Below are positions 1 to 13,030 of a DNA stretch of 64,000 nt, in pieces; within the stretch, counting starts at the first letter, position 1, and each line of letters begins with the position of its first letter. Origin of the DNA: Trichoplax adhaerens (taxonomy: Eukaryota; Placozoa; Uniplacotomia; Trichoplacea; Trichoplacidae); the NCBI RefSeq assembly GCF_000150275.1, contig NW_002060958.1:1000272-1064271 (forward strand). The letters are read 5' to 3'. Position numbers and translations under genes: made by a program. The notes beneath the pieces are model-generated. The model had not been told where the DNA came from and made no database searches. It saw only the letters and a list, made by a program, of their open reading frames with translations.

Positions 1-2702
1 ATGAAATGTTTGTCAAATCAATTGAAGAGGTCTTTTAAGGCAAGAAAGTCATGGATCCAGTAGAGTAAAAGAGAGTAGAAGGTTAGGAGGAGAAAAATAA
101 AACGTTTGTCAAATCAATTGAAGAGATCAAGACAAGAAAGTCAACGGTTAACATGGAGGAAAAATCATCTTGTGGATGCGTCGAGTAGATAAAAGGAAAA
201 GCAAGACAATCCTATCCACATGGACGATAGCGTATCGCACTGTCTGTGCCACTATTGGAAATGATTTTTTCCTCCTGCATCGTTGGGAACTTGAAATGGA
301 GAGACGATATGGAAAAGGGTAAAGTAGAAACACTCAAAATAACAACCACTACAACAATAATTGCATAACGAGAAAATGGTCTAGTTCATGGTGGCAAAAC
401 TCATCCAGTCGGTCCTATGGCAGTAATTGCATTTTCAAAATAGACTCCTACACCACAATATACGAGATCCTTTTGTAGACGACCGCAGGTACACAGTTGT
501 CAGAACAAGTAGAAATGGGGAAAGAGGGAAATGGGATAAGCATCATCACTTTATCAATAAGGAATCGGTTGTCTATGACGATAGAAGAGGATGATTTCTT
601 CTTGTAAAGGATTGGCTACAGCGTCGTAAAATAGGAATGGGGGGAGAAAAACAAAAAAACAAATATTTCTACAAAATGGGAAAAGGGTCAAGAAAGAACA
701 TTCCATTTCTTCCCTTTCTACACAACTGGCTAGCATATCCTAAGAGATGGAAAACTACCCTTCCACATAATTTTGAATAGCAAGCGATGCATGATTGATG
801 ATGATTTATTTTCAACAATAAGGTGGAAGAATCATCATCGGCCTGGCCAAAAATGCCTTGCGGTTGTTCCTCTCGTAAAGGATACAATGATGGATCATGG
901 CGCAGGGAGAATAATCATCGTCGTTGTCAGAAAGGGAATGGATAATATACTGTGATGATGATGGGTAGACTGCTGTTATCCATGCAAGACAACGACGGCT
1001 ATGAGAATGTTCAATTTCTTGCCATGTTGTGTTTTGGTTATCCTACAGGGGCTTGGTGATTGTAGACTACTGTATTGAATCCTTAAGATTGGATGCAAAA
1101 TGCCATGATGGATCAAATGATTTCATTGCAGTTGGCGTGGAAAATCAATCATTTCTTTGCCATTCAAGTCAACGCTAGCTACTATGGCGTATCCATTGCC
1201 ATGGCTAGCTTATGACGAAATGAATAGATGATGGGCAAAATAGAATAAGGAATCATGGAGACAAGAAAGAGAAAGGGAGAAAATGAAAATGTTTTGTTTT
1301 TGGGTCTTCTTTCAATCTTTTGATGCAATGTTGGCATGATTGTCCACTACCACTTTGAGTTATTGAGATAGCGAGTCCAAGTTCATGTTTTCCCCTGCAA
1401 AACAACTCTGTCTTATAATGCTGTCCAACTATTGGTATGGACAATATTTTCCATCCAATCGATCAACATAATGCATTTTTAGGGAAAGGACTGACGATGA
1501 CGATTGGAGGCAAGCGCTCCAAGTCCAACTTTCAATATAGGCAAAAACATGGCGATAGGACATAAAAGGCAATGGATGGCCGTTTCCTTTTCAAGGCATT
1601 GGAATGATGATATCCATCATGGATTGATCAAAGTTGGTTTTTTCGACTAGTAGGCAGTTGAAATTGTAGTTGGTTTAATGGATTGGCCCAGTTGAAAAGT
1701 GATTAAGCAAGCGGTAGCGATCGATACCACAAGATGGATCGCTAGTTTGTCTTGTCATGATAAAGGCATCCGTGGATTTTCCAAGGTATCTCCATGGCAT
1801 TGCAAGGATCGTTTCAAAGTACTGTCTTGCCTTGGAATGGATAGAAATGGTTTGTCAATATTGCTCTTTGAAGCAAGCAGTAGCTACGTAGCAATAGTTT
1901 GTCGATGGCCCGGTTGAAATAACAACAAGGAAGTTATCCTCCATCGACCCTGGTTGATCGTCTCCGTTATGATGATGATGATGATGGCACAAGTGGATTT
2001 TGCTAGTTATTGGAAGGTATCAACATGACATTGAATCCATCTTGTTCAAGTAAAGTCTTTCTCTTGTAATGGATGATCGGTATGGATTTTAAGGGGTTCA
2101 ACAGTCTAGCAAGAGGAAGAGCAAGTCCATCGGTGATTGGAAGCATGAAGATCAATGCATAATGGCTAGTTAGCCAATATGGAACACGATGGATAATCGT
2201 TGTTGTTGTTGTTGTGGTCATGATGATTCAAGTGGATTTTGAAATGTCAAGAAAAAAAGGATTGCAATCATCTTTCAAAGTACTGAGGAATAGAGGAAAT
2301 TGATGGCATTCTTTTTTTGGGGGGGGGGGCAAAGTCTGCCCTTGTGGACTAGGCAGTAGAAATGATTGATTCATGGCCGTTTGAAAAGAGAAGAAAGAAG
2401 AGCATGATGAATGGACGACGGAGAGTCTTGCTATGGACAATGGTTGTGATGGATAGCACAAATCATGTTGTTGCTTTTTCAAATAGAACCTATCGACTTG
2501 GCAAGGATAAAGACAGTGAACCTTGCCATTGGAGAAAGAAAAGTGGCATGCTCGCCTTTGGCTTGGCCGGTCGCAAAAAGGGGAAAAAAAGAAGAAAAAA
2601 AAAAAACCAACACAACAAAAAAAAAAACCCAGATCGCATGGAAAAAGAAAAAGACCCTTTGGCAAGGATAGTCAGAATGGAGGAAAAAAATAACCGACTT
2701 AC
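1..2702. other. non-coding stretch, probably KANSL1-like intron or 3' part
   Basis: No exon is supported on either strand. The stretch lies directly downstream (minus strand) of a splice donor, so at least its right end is intron. It is rich in GATGATGG-like and short purine repeats. A direct repeat of about 23 bp (TTTGTCAAATCAATTGAAGAG core) occurs at about 8-30 and 99-121. An 11-G run lies at 2319-2329. The next KANSL1 exon, expected to encode a Trp-rich WNWLQ-like segment, was looked for on the minus strand and not found, so the gene probably continues left of the window. The ORFs seen here are short, low-complexity and show no family resemblance. Confidence 0.5.
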
Positions 2703-3412
2703 CGTTGGGCTACTATAGCTGTATCGGCTGCATCTAATTCATCACAACTTTCACCACCAGAACTACTCTCGGTGACATCAGACCATTGCTCTTTCTCCAT
2801 CATCGTCAATTGATCATCCAGTTGGCCAAGCCAATGGTGGACATGATTGTGTTGTAAATTAAGTTGAGCTTGATGCGATGGTGGTTTTACATCCAGTTGA
2901 TTGAATTGTGGAGGCCATGTTGGTATGCGTTGACGCTTAAATTGACCAATAAACTGTTGTAGCGTGGTATGATGACGATGGAGGAATTGATTCCATGTTT
3001 CTTTCTCATGATGATGATTCATCATGGCTGTTAAAATAAGACGCGCTTGATAGCCATGTTGTTGCATGACTTGAGCCAATTCATCTTGGGCATGTTGCAT
3101 CATTTGAGTGGATTGAATTTGTCGACAACGTTGGACTAATTGCACTCTTCGATCGTCTAATTTCTCTTGACGTTGGCGTAATGCCTGTTGATGATGTTGA
3201 ATCCATTGTAAATGGGCATGGGAATCCATCCACTTGGCATCATCCTTGTCGACTACTGCAGCTGCTGCTGCTGCTGTGGTAGCCATGTTGTTCTTCTCGC
3301 CATCACACAGAAATCCTTGGTCATGGCGACCGCCATCGTGACTGTCACTTGCATCGCCGTCATGCCCGTCCATGGGCATTTTCTCGCCAACAGAAGTGGC
3401 TGGCATCACCAT
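2703..3412 (-). CDS. KANSL1: KANSL1-like NSL complex scaffold, first coding exon (partial)
   Basis: Open from an ATG at 3412 to a clear donor (CG|GTAAGT, minus strand) at 2702, giving about 236 residues. In the family, KANSL1 is the nuclear scaffold of the NSL histone H4 acetyltransferase complex that holds MOF/KAT8. Two features identify it. Residues about 60-115 form a Gln/Arg-rich helical segment (RQRQEKLDDRRVQLVQRCRQ, then QSTQMMQHAQDELAQV), which resembles the KANSL1 helix preceding QHQL. Near the end is the acidic motif SDVTESSSGGESCDEL, almost the same as the SDVT-SSSGGES block of vertebrate KANSL1. The N-terminus is His/Asp-rich and holds a short Ala run; it is poorly conserved. The C-terminal PEHE region would lie on later exons outside the window. 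The chosen ATG is the first in frame; MATTAAAA further in is an alternative start. Confidence 0.72.
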
Positions 3413-3720
3413 CTATGCCAAGCCACGATGATGAAAGAAAGGAGAGAACAAGTATGGGAAAAGAATCAATCCAAGACCTTAATTGCTGACTGAAAATCCA
3501 ATTTCTTCTCGACCTTCTTGTCCAGTTTGTGCGCGCCTTCTTCTCCCTCTATCGCCTATCATGCAACACCCGAGTCAGTCAGTCAGTCAACTGGGCCAGG
3601 CGAACCCAACCGGACCCAAACGGGCCCAACAAAACAACGCTAGAAAGCACGTGATCGCCTTGAACGGGTGACGTTCAAGGCGGCCGTGACTGGAAAAAAA
3701 TGGCGGCCGTCGTCCATTGG
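3413..3720 (-). promoter_or_regulatory. probable KANSL1-like promoter / 5' UTR
   Basis: This 300-bp 5' flank is more GC-rich than most of the window. It contains an E-box CACGTG at 3648-3653, a GTCAGTCAGTCAGTCA run near 3574, and an AAAATGGCGGCC motif near 3695 that matches the YY1-type sequence. No TATA box is evident. It ends where the palindromic GTACGGTACC / TACTGTAC repeats begin. Promoter function is inferred from position only. Confidence 0.35.
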
Positions 3721-4640
3721 TCCGCCAACCGTACGGTACCATACCGTACCGTACCGTACTGGATCATCGGCTTCATCGTACAGCATGGACTGGCAAGCGC
3801 AAACTTGCTATCACAGTATTCTGCACTGTAGTGATTGTACTGTACACTGTAGCCACTGTCCACAGTACTGTATGGAAAAATGCGCTTGGACAAGTGTACA
3901 GTACAGTACGTACACTGTAGTGATTGTCCACAGTATGGAAAAATGCTCTTGAAAAAGTGTACTGTACACTGTAGTCACTGTCCACAGTGTACTGTACTGT
4001 ACTGTATGGAAAAAACCGCTTGGACAAATGTACTATACACTGTAGTCAATGTCCACAGTACAGTACTGTATGGAAAAATGCTCTTGGAAAACTGTACTGT
4101 ACACTGTAGTCACTGTCCACAGTATGGAAAAAACCGCTTGGACAAGTGTACACTGTAGTCACTGTCCACAGCATGGAAAAATGCTTAGTAGTGATTGTAC
4201 TGTACACTGTAGTAACTGTGACCATCACTCCATCGTACTGTACACTGTACACTGTAGTCACTATCCACAGTATGGAAAAATGCTTTTTCCGCTTTTCATC
4301 CTACAGCATGGAAGCGCAAGCGCAAACTTCCCATCACTCTATTCCACATTGTAGTGACTGTCAACAGTATGGAAAATGCTTTTGCACAAGTGCCATAACT
4401 ATTGCAAACTTGCCATCACTCTATTCTACACTGTAGTGACTGGCAACACGGTGGAAAAATGCTTTTGCACAAGTGTTTGGCGCTCGCATGTGGCCCAAAT
4501 ACAGCGTGATGCTCGGCTCCCAAAATCCAGTATCCACTGCTACAGTGGACAGCAAGTTCCACATAGTAAGTAACATACAGTAAGTACAGTACTGTGCACA
4601 CAGTTCATCCTCTACAGTGTACAGTGCACAGTACTGCAAG
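3721..4640. repeat. minisatellite of TACTGTAC palindromes and CACTGTAGTCACTGTCCACAG units
   Basis: The core phrase CACTGTAGTGACTGTCCACAG, followed by TATGGAAAAATGCTCTTGGA, recurs about a dozen times at irregular 50-90 bp spacing. It is interleaved with runs of ACTGTACAGTGTAC. The left edge is a GTACCGTACCGTAC run (3730-3760); the right edge dissolves into ACAGTACTGTGCACAC near 4600-4640. Many units can pair with their neighbours because TGTACA, GTAC and CAGTACTG are self-complementary. Overlapping open frames occur on both strands only because the units are short and stop-poor; they are not genes. Related clusters occur 5' of SMARCC and ALIX. Confidence 0.85.
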
Positions 4641-6208
4641 GGACAGGACCCGCATGGTACTGTACTCTCCATTGTTGACATTGTCATTTCATCATCCGGT
4701 AAAATCATCGAGGTCAGAAAAAAAAGAAAAAAAAAAACGCTTCCTTTTTTTTTCTCGATCTCTGCCTAAAACCATCAAGGAATCTTCTACTATACAGTAT
4801 AGAGTACAACAAAAGAAAACCCAAACGATGCATCATTCTACTGTACTCAGTAGTAGTAGTGCAGCAATCATGTTGATTGCATTCAGGGTTGTACAATGGA
4901 GTCAAAAGGCAACCCGAACCCGCTCAAACCCGATCCAACGGTTCCTTTTTGCAAACCCAAATGACGACAATCCCCTATACAAACACTGTATTACTACACC
5001 GATACTCCAGCCGAATCCCGCAAGTCGGGTTTCGGGTGGACTTTGCATTTTCCTGATTGCAATGCCACTACTGAGTAGTCCACATTTTGACAATGATCGA
5101 GAAAGAAATCAATCATTACCGCCCGCCGTACAAGTTCTCTTCTACCCTTCCTGCAGTACTGTGCTCATTTTCAACACTTTCTCTCGCCATCATCATTCAC
5201 AGAACGGCTAGAGAACAACTTCAGTATGGTAAAGCTACAGTACAAGTGCCTATCACTCGACGTCCATGTTGACTACAGGATTGACTTGGTCTCTTTCCAT
5301 TCGCCCAGTCCAACTTACGGTACACTGTACAGTACTTCGACATGGCTATGCTAGTCGGAGTCCTCCATGCTGTACTCATCTGGAAATAGATTCAGAAATG
5401 AACAGTCCCCCCCCCCCCCCAAAACCAAAAGAATCAAACCACATGATGAGTCTGAGGATCGCAGCACAGTGATGGAGAAGAAAGCGGAGCCATGTTGACG
5501 TTGCCGTACGTGTCCATAGTCACTGAGTCATCATACGGCAACGCAAACCAACCCTCCAACAAGTCGAGTTTGTATTGCTGTAACGGTTACATCATACTAA
5601 GAGCACACACGTGGAGCGTCACGACATCCTGACGTCCTGTTGTGGCTGCGCAAGAGGTCAAAAGGAAAGAAAGAAAAAATGGTGGCAAGCAGCAATGCCA
5701 ACAAACAACAAATCTTTTCAAATTCAAGGGCTAATTGCTCAAGCAATGACTTCAACTTGTAGTCTACTTTGTTGAAATAGCTTTACAAAGGGGTTATTCC
5801 AAATGGATGATGAGAAGGTAATCTTAATGTACTATACTTCTGACACAGCTGGTATCCAACGTGTGCGACCACTTGCATCATGCTTTGCATTTGGACTGCG
5901 CCGCCAAAATGGCCACAAGGAAAACGATCGTATACAGTGTTTGTCGTCGTTTCCTCTGCAGTAAACGGTGTATCTCCTCCATTGCTGCATCACCATATCG
6001 ACTCCGCTATTGGACTACCGGCCAAAATAAAATCATGTCTCTAACCAGTGACAATCAACACTGAATAGATTGTTCCACGCAGTGCATTACCAACGCATGG
6101 AAAATGAGCTCGGCAATACTACCCTGGACTATTTCATCCACAAATGCAAAATTACCGTACTGTCGTGACAGTATAAACTATATGCTTAACCATATATCAA
6201 CAGAGACT
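4641..6208. other. intergenic, no supported gene
   Basis: Contains poly-A/poly-T tracts near 4718-4752, a 14-C run at 5407-5420, scattered TACTGTAC motifs (to about 5330) and a GACGT-rich patch at 5480-5640. An ATG in the context AAAATGGCC at 5908 opens about 51 codons beginning MATRKTIVYSVCRRF, Arg/Ser/Cys-rich like a mitochondrial presequence, but without a recognisable continuation. A second ATG at 5678 (AAAATGGTGGCAAGC) opens only 27 codons. Either could be a first exon of an unrecognised gene; I do not call one. Confidence 0.4.
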
Positions 6209-6292
6209 ACTCCACTCAAAATTCTCCCTCAAAAGCCGTAACGAAAAAGTTTATTAGCTACGGCTTTTGAGGGACAATCTGTAGTGGAGTAA
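6209..6292. mobile_element. 84-bp fold-back element (MITE-like hairpin)
   Basis: Two arms of about 32 bp, reading ACTCCACT then TCCCTCAAAAGCCGTA at 6209-6241 and the reverse complement at 6260-6292, pair with only about five mismatches around a loop of roughly 18 bp (ACGAAAAAGTTTATTAGC). The inner 16 bp of each arm match perfectly. Size and structure suit a short non-autonomous fold-back transposon relic; a transcribed hairpin is the alternative. I see no clear target-site duplication and no second copy in the window. Confidence 0.6.
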
Positions 6293-6429
6293 TCCCTGCC
6301 AGCATCAATAACTTTTTGCTGCAATACTACGGTAATGGCGCCACCATGGAATAGACTGGATCATGCGTGTATAGATAGCACTATACGCGCAGGCAATAGC
6401 TCAACGTTGCTTTGAATAGGACATGATAA

Positions 6430-7835
6430 TCACAATCAGTCAACAATGTCACCAACTCAGGCTATCTCTCTAATAACTAATTATATACGTTAACATACAT
6501 GAAATAGCCTCATAATCAACAACCCTCTCTAAAATCATGATAATCATAATCAATCACCAACTCAAACTATCTCTCTAATAGCTAATTCTATGCACTGACA
6601 TTCATGAAATTGCCTCATAGTCAACAACATCACCAACTCAAGCTATCTATCTAATAACTAATTATATATGCTACATTAACATACGTGAAATTGCCTCATA
6701 ATCAACAACCCTCTCTAAAATCATGATAATCATAATCAATCAACAACATCACCAACTAGCTATCTAATAACTAATTATAGACATTAACTTACATCAAATT
6801 GCCTCATAATCAACAACATCACCAACTCAAGCTATCTATCTAATAACTAATTATATATGCTACATTAACATACGTGAAATTGCCTCATAATCAACAACCC
6901 TCTCTAAAATATTCGATAATCATAATCAATCAACAACATCTCAAACTAGCTATCTAATAACTAATTATAGACATTAACTTACATCAAATTGCCTCATAAT
7001 CAACAACATCACCAACTCAAGCTATCTATCTAATAACTAATTATATATGCTACATTAACATACGTGAAATTGCCTCATAATCAACAACCCTCTCTAAAAT
7101 CATGATAATCATAATCAATCAACAACATCACCAACTAGCTATCTAATAACTAATTATAGACATTAACTTACATCAAATTGCCTCATAATCAACAACATCA
7201 CCAACTCAAGCTATCTATCTAATAACTAATTATATATGCTACATTAACATACGTGAAATTGCCTCATAATCAGCAACCCTCTCTAAAATCATGATAATCA
7301 TAATCAATCAACAACATCTCAAACTAGCTATCTAATAACCAATTATAGACATTAACTTACATCAAATTGCCTCATAATCAACAACATCACCAACTCAAGC
7401 TATCTATCTAATAACTAATTATATATGCTACATTAACATACGTGAAATTGCCTCATAATCAACAACCCTCTCTAAAATCATGATAATCATAATCAATCAA
7501 CAACATCACCAACTCAAACTATCTTCTAATAACTAATTATAGACATTAACTTACATCAAATTGCCTCATAATCAACAACATCACCAACTCAAGCTATCTA
7601 TCTAATAACTAATTATATGTGCTACATTAACATACGTGAAATTGCCTCATAATCAACAACCCTCTCTAAAATCATGATAATCATAATCAATCAACAACAT
7701 CTCAAACTAGCTATCTAATAACTAATTATAGACATTAACTTACATCAAATTGCCTCATAATCAACAACCCTCTCCAAAATAATGATAATCATAAATAATC
7801 ACCAACTCAAACTATCCGTCTAATAATGAATTATA
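6430..7835. repeat. tandem array, about 189-bp unit, about 7 copies
   Basis: The landmark GCTACATTAACATACGTGAA recurs at about 6670, 6859, 7049, 7238, 7427 and 7621, spacing 189-194 bp. Each unit is itself two related halves: one with CAACAACCCTCTCTAAAATC and ATGATAATCATAATCAATCA, the other with CAACAACATCACCAACTCAA and GCTATCTATCTAATAACTAA. Copies are more than 95% alike in the centre and diverge at both edges, typical of unequal-exchange homogenisation. It is AT-rich and has no coding content. Confidence 0.92.
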
Positions 7836-10539
7836 TTATATAGATGAAGATACATCAACTACACATACCGTACAAAATAGAAATCTTACCGCCTTGCCAT
7901 CATATTCATATCCCTTCATCGGTCATCCTGATCTAATAAACACATGAAACGCATTGTCAATTTCAATTGAAAAAAACATCTAATCAATATTACCATATAC
8001 AATTCATCTCCGTAGGTCATAGTTCTGAAGGATCACTTAGCTGACCATAATTAGCGCAGTAGGAGATATTTTCAACATAAAATTCAATCAGTAGTGGAAG
8101 ATAAAATCCAACACAGCAAAAGCCATTTACTAAAATCATGAGTACACAGTCTATCTATATTTTCAAAGTCAGTTGCACCTAACCTCGACAGTATACGAGT
8201 AGATCAATCGGAGAAGTCATTACAAGCGCAATATTAGACGTCGAAAGACATTGACTAACTATATCTAATACGGTATATTTGATTTAAAAATTAGTTATGG
8301 CTAACTTTTATAGTACTGTCTAGATTAGTCTGACAGAAGTTATTACAAGCGAAATATTATGCATTACTTACTCAACTTCAATACAAATGCAACACATCAA
8401 ATCATATCGACTAAATAATAGACGCGTACACATATGGATTCAAAAATCAAAAATAATAATATACAGTATATTGGGGTATACGCGTCGATATACTGGACTA
8501 CTAAAACGAGAACGATGGGCTGATTTTTTCCCCCAAAAATGATAAGCGTCCATCTATTATTTTGTAGTGACCCTCTTTTACTTTTAGTAGTTCCTGATAC
8601 AGCAGTCTATCAACGATATGTTTTGTTATAGCGCATTGCGTGCAAAACTATCACCGGATCTCTATAAAATTAACCACATTAAACGCGTATATCAATCTAC
8701 TTAGCACATCTCCCATTTGAACCTGTAATTTCCTCAACAATAAGTATCACAGCAAATTATATATACTTCAATCACTAGATAGCGTAGTAAAATTGAGCCT
8801 TAATCTTTTAAAATGGGACATAATAGCCTTGTAATCATAGTGAGGTATACTTTTACTTTAATAACGTACGAAAAAAATACCATTGCCAAACTTCATTCCA
8901 CATAGTCTCCCAACGCTTAAAAATATACTACTACTGTACATGATTCAATTGGTAGTGGACACATTAACCCATGACATTGATGACGAGAATACAATATGGA
9001 GACACTACTCTACATATAGGAAAGGCAAGAAAAAACCAATAAACTTACCTCCTTTTCTAATCAATATTTACAACAGTATCGAATCAATGCAAGAATAGTA
9101 CTTCAAAACAGCTGAAAAAATTTTAGGCTATGCACACAGCATATTGTAATGATGTCAAAAGGGCTTCCAAAAATACAAAATGATATCCGTAGTCTTGGTC
9201 ATCATACCTTAATTTCGTGAAACCCTTTGGCGATGGTTCTGGTAGGGAATGATTCGTTGCTTTCAATAAATGGCGCAATTTACGACCGTTCAAACAGTCT
9301 TGATATTTATTCATTTCCGTTATGGAGCGATTACGCAGTATTCTGCAAGCATCCAGTCCCCTATACCCTATACAAGTACATGCGTTCGTATGCCCATTGG
9401 ACCTATTTGCAATGAGTCATAGTAACGCTAGCGATAAATTCTTGCCAGATATGAGCAAAATAGTTCAAATAAAGAAGCGTAATAAGGCAGTGATTGCTAT
9501 GCTAAGTATTACACTGGTTAATAGATCTAATAATGGTATTATTCTCAAGCTACCATACCAACTTCCAATAGCTACAATTGCTGGAAGGCTGCGCAAAATA
9601 ATATACCATTTTCCTGTAGTAGAGTAATATCAAAATAATGCTAGGCAGAAAGAGAGTTATCGAACCTTATTTCTAGCATTCATAAGCACGATAATCATGG
9701 GCTATAAAACATATTGCACCGTTTTAACTCTATCTTAAAAATTCCTACCTACAATCCAGTACTCTCCAATAACGTTAAAAGTAAATTGCTCGTCTGTCCT
9801 ACATTACATATTTAGCCATTCGACAAACGTAAGATAAAAGTAACATGCCAATTAACATCTTACAGTGAGTACCTAGAAGACAGCAGGTTAATTAAGGTTA
9901 AATAAATTTTCACGGTATATATGCCTTGTCAATCACTAGAGCGAATGCCACAAAAGACTGGAATATCAATCCACTACCCATAATACGAATCAATAAACAG
10001 TACAGTAAAATTAGAAACAAGTCAAAGTGGACAATAACGAAAGTACTGTACGAGAATGCACGTAGCCGGCGAAAGTGGGCCATATACTGTAGTTTGTGTC
10101 CCAAAAATAGTCATGGAAGGGGATATTCCAAGCGATTTTTCCTGAATTAAGAACTACAACAGTGCATACCCGTATATCGTAACTTTTTGTACTATTTACT
10201 GCACATCATCTGATGTTTAACGGTAAAACGAAATTTTCATAGAGGCCATCAGAACTTTACGGAAAAACGACCAAGGTATAACCTATAAAAATAATTTACA
10301 GAATATCAAACCCTAACATCTGGAAGGGATTTCAATCGAGCTTATTACCCTCTTTACTATACACCATCCCATGTTGAGCGGAGTTTGTTGTATGATATAT
10401 CCATACGTATCAAAGGAGAGTTACAAAGGCAAACACTTTACGCGAAATTTGCCGTTGAAACATGGGATCTACGTGTAGATGCATACATAAGTTATTACAC
10501 TCTTGAGTACACATCCAAAATTATTTTATGAACGGTAAG
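7836..10539. other. AT-rich intergenic, weak ORF cluster at 8.9-9.6 kb
   Basis: No gene is supported. Several short ORFs fall at 8883-9098 (+), 9123-9314 (-) and 9322-9627 (+). The minus-strand one starts MNKYQDCLNGRKLRHLLKAT and meets a possible donor (AAG|GTATGA) near 9207, so it could be one exon of an unknown gene; nothing in it matches a family I know. The remainder is AT-rich and unstructured. Confidence 0.35.
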
Positions 10540-11460
10540 ACAACATTTGAGGGAATCATTCAATACACATTGGTATCATTATACCATCCGACTTTTACGC
10601 TAAAATAGCATTAAGCAATAAATTTCCTTAATGGGACCTAGATAGAAGTACTACATTTTTATTCATTTTCGAGAATGACTAAACACACGTTGGCGTAAAT
10701 AAACCATCCGACTTTTGCGTTAAAATAGTATTTTAAGCAATAAATTTCCTTAATGGGACCTAGATAGTAGCATAACTTTTTTATTCATTTTTGTGAATGA
10801 CTCAGCACACGTTGGCGTAAATAAACCATCCAACTTTCGCCTTAAAATAGCATTAAGCAATAAATTGTCCTTAATTTAATGGAACATTTGAGGGAATGAT
10901 TCAATACACATTGGTATCATTATACCATCCAAATTTTACGATAAAATAGCATTAAGCAATAACTTTTCTTAATGGGACCTAGATAGGAGTTTAATGAACG
11001 GTAAAATAACATTTGAGGGAATCATTCAATATACATTGGTATCAATATACCATCCGACTTTTACGCTAAAATAGCATTAAGCAATAAATTTCCTTAATGG
11101 GACCTAGATAGAAGTACTACATTTTTATTCATTTTCGAGAATGATTCAACACACGTTGGCGTAAATAAACCATCCGACTTTCGCGTTAAAATAGCATTAA
11201 GCAATAAATTTCCTTAATAGGACCTAGAGAGGAGCACAACTTTTTTATTCATTTTGTGAATAATTCAACACCCATTGACGTACATAAACCATCCAACTTT
11301 CGCCTTAAAATAGCATTAAGCAATAAATTTTCCTTAATTTAATGAAACCTAGAAATGAATACAACTTCTATACATTTTTTGGTATCGTATATATCAAAAG
11401 ATGTTCATTTTCGTGAACGACTCAACACACATTGGTGTAAAGAAACCATCCGATTTGTAT
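10540..11460. repeat. tandem array, about 120-130 bp unit, about 8 copies
   Basis: The phrase TAAAATAGCATTAAGCAATA followed by AATTTCCTTAATGGGACCTA recurs near 10600, 10725, 10845, 10940, 11060, 11185 and 11310. It is joined by CATTTTCGAGAATGACT, CACACGTTGGCGTAAATAAA and CCATCCGACTTT. Units vary through small indels and a shorter variant carrying ACATTTGAGGGAATCATTCA replaces part of some units, so the array mixes two sub-types. No coding content. Confidence 0.88.
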
Positions 11461-12035
11461 CATAGAATGATGTGCATGCAAATAATCAAAGTATATGAAT
11501 AATAGCGCTCAGCGAAATATCAAAATTGAACAGCGGATGATTTATTGATACCAATGTGTATTGAATTATTTACGAGAATATGGTTTTACCGCTAAACATC
11601 TGTTAACGTGTACCGAAAAGAGTATAAAAAATTGTGCTTGTATCTATGCGTAGATCCAATGAAGGAAATTTACGCAAAATATTTGCCTCAATAACTCTCT
11701 GTCATCCACATACATATTCCTTACAATAGATTTCACGGTTTATCTACTTTACGTTATGGCAATATTACATTACGTGCATGTAGGCTTAGAAATAGTATTA
11801 CACCCCATCTGGTAAAAACATTCCAGCTCATAATCCTTTTCTTAAATTTACACTTCATTAATATTTCATTAATGCTAGTAAGCTGCCTCCAAAGATAAGT
11901 TAATATTCATATTTACTTGGCAGAGATTGGCAATCTTAATTTTTTACACGTTATAGGACTGATCCTAATTGCGATATTTCAATCAATGCCACATATGTCA
12001 TTTCTCCTTTTCTCCCCACTCTTCCCAAAAACACA
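11461..12035. other. AT-rich spacer between two arrays
   Basis: No ORF, RNA or regulatory feature is supported. A 72-codon plus-strand frame at 11917-12135 runs into the following repeat and shows no family resemblance. Confidence 0.4.
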
Positions 12036-13030
12036 GTCGTCAATGAAATTCCAACTTGCTATGCCCTGTCTTCAACGGGTACGCACTTGTCAATGTATTG
12101 AGTATTTACTACACAACGTGCAAACAATCATTTAGACTTTACGGACTCTGTCATCTTTAGACAAGTGTTTTAACCATTAATTTCATGATAAGAACATATG
12201 GATATCAACGAATTATCGCCATATTTATTTTAAGGTTAAATAAAGTCTAAATTATCGAACTCAGGCGACATTTGATCGTGGATCGTTAATATACCAATAG
12301 ACCATAATAACAGTAATTTAATTAGCACATCGTTGTAAATGGATTACTTTATTACTTTCCTTTGCATATTATTTAATACAACTGTCTTTACGCCGCTATC
12401 ATTCGATACACATTGGTGCTAATGAAATTCCAACTTGCTATGCCTTGTCTTCTTCAACGGGTACGCACTTGTCAATGTATTGAGTATTTACTACACAACC
12501 TGCAAACAATTATTTTGTCTTAGAGAAGTATTTTAATGATTATAAAGTAGTTTTATACATTAAATCATCCAACTCAGGCGATATTTGATCGTGGTTCGTT
12601 AATATACCAATAGACCATAATAACAGTAATTTAATTAGCACATCGTTGTAAATGGATTACTTTATTACTTTCCTTTGCATATTATTTAATAAAACTGTCT
12701 TTACGCCGCTATCATTCGATACACATTGGTGCTAATGAAATTCCAACTTGCTATGCCTTGTCTTCTTCAACGGGTACGCACTTGTCAATGTATTGAGTAT
12801 TTACTACACAACCTGCAAACAATTATTTTGTCTTAGAGAAGTATTTTAATGATTATAAAGTAGTTTTATACATTAAATCATCCAACTCAGGCGATATTTG
12901 ATCGTGGTTCGTTAATATACCAATAGACCATGATAACAACAATTTAATTAGCACATCGTTGTAAATGGATTACTTTTATTACTTTACTTTGCAGATTATT
13001 TAAATAATTAAATACAATAGTCTTCATGCC
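12036..13030. repeat. tandem array, about 313-bp unit, about 3 copies
   Basis: TCTTTACGCCGCTATCATTC occurs at 12385 and 12698, a spacing of 313 bp. The unit continues with GATACACATTGGTGCTAATG, the block holding CAACGGGTACGCACTTGTCA, and GGCGATATTTGATCGTGG. The two central copies are nearly identical. A diverged left copy begins near 12036 (CAATGAAATTCCAACTTGCT) and a truncated right copy ends near 13030. The phrase ATACACATTGGT is shared with the array at 10.5-11.5 kb, so the two families may be related. Confidence 0.9.

Noticed and set aside
3668..4708. Overlapping ORFs of 65-101 codons on both strands
   Set aside because: They are translations of the TACTGTAC minisatellite, rich in Tyr/Thr/Val/Cys by repetition, present in several frames at once and without start or splice context.
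4594..5211. 205-aa plus ORF
   Set aside because: No recognisable domain; poly-Lys and Ser stretches come from A- and T-rich tracts and palindromes; no splice or promoter support. Its length is the only argument for it.
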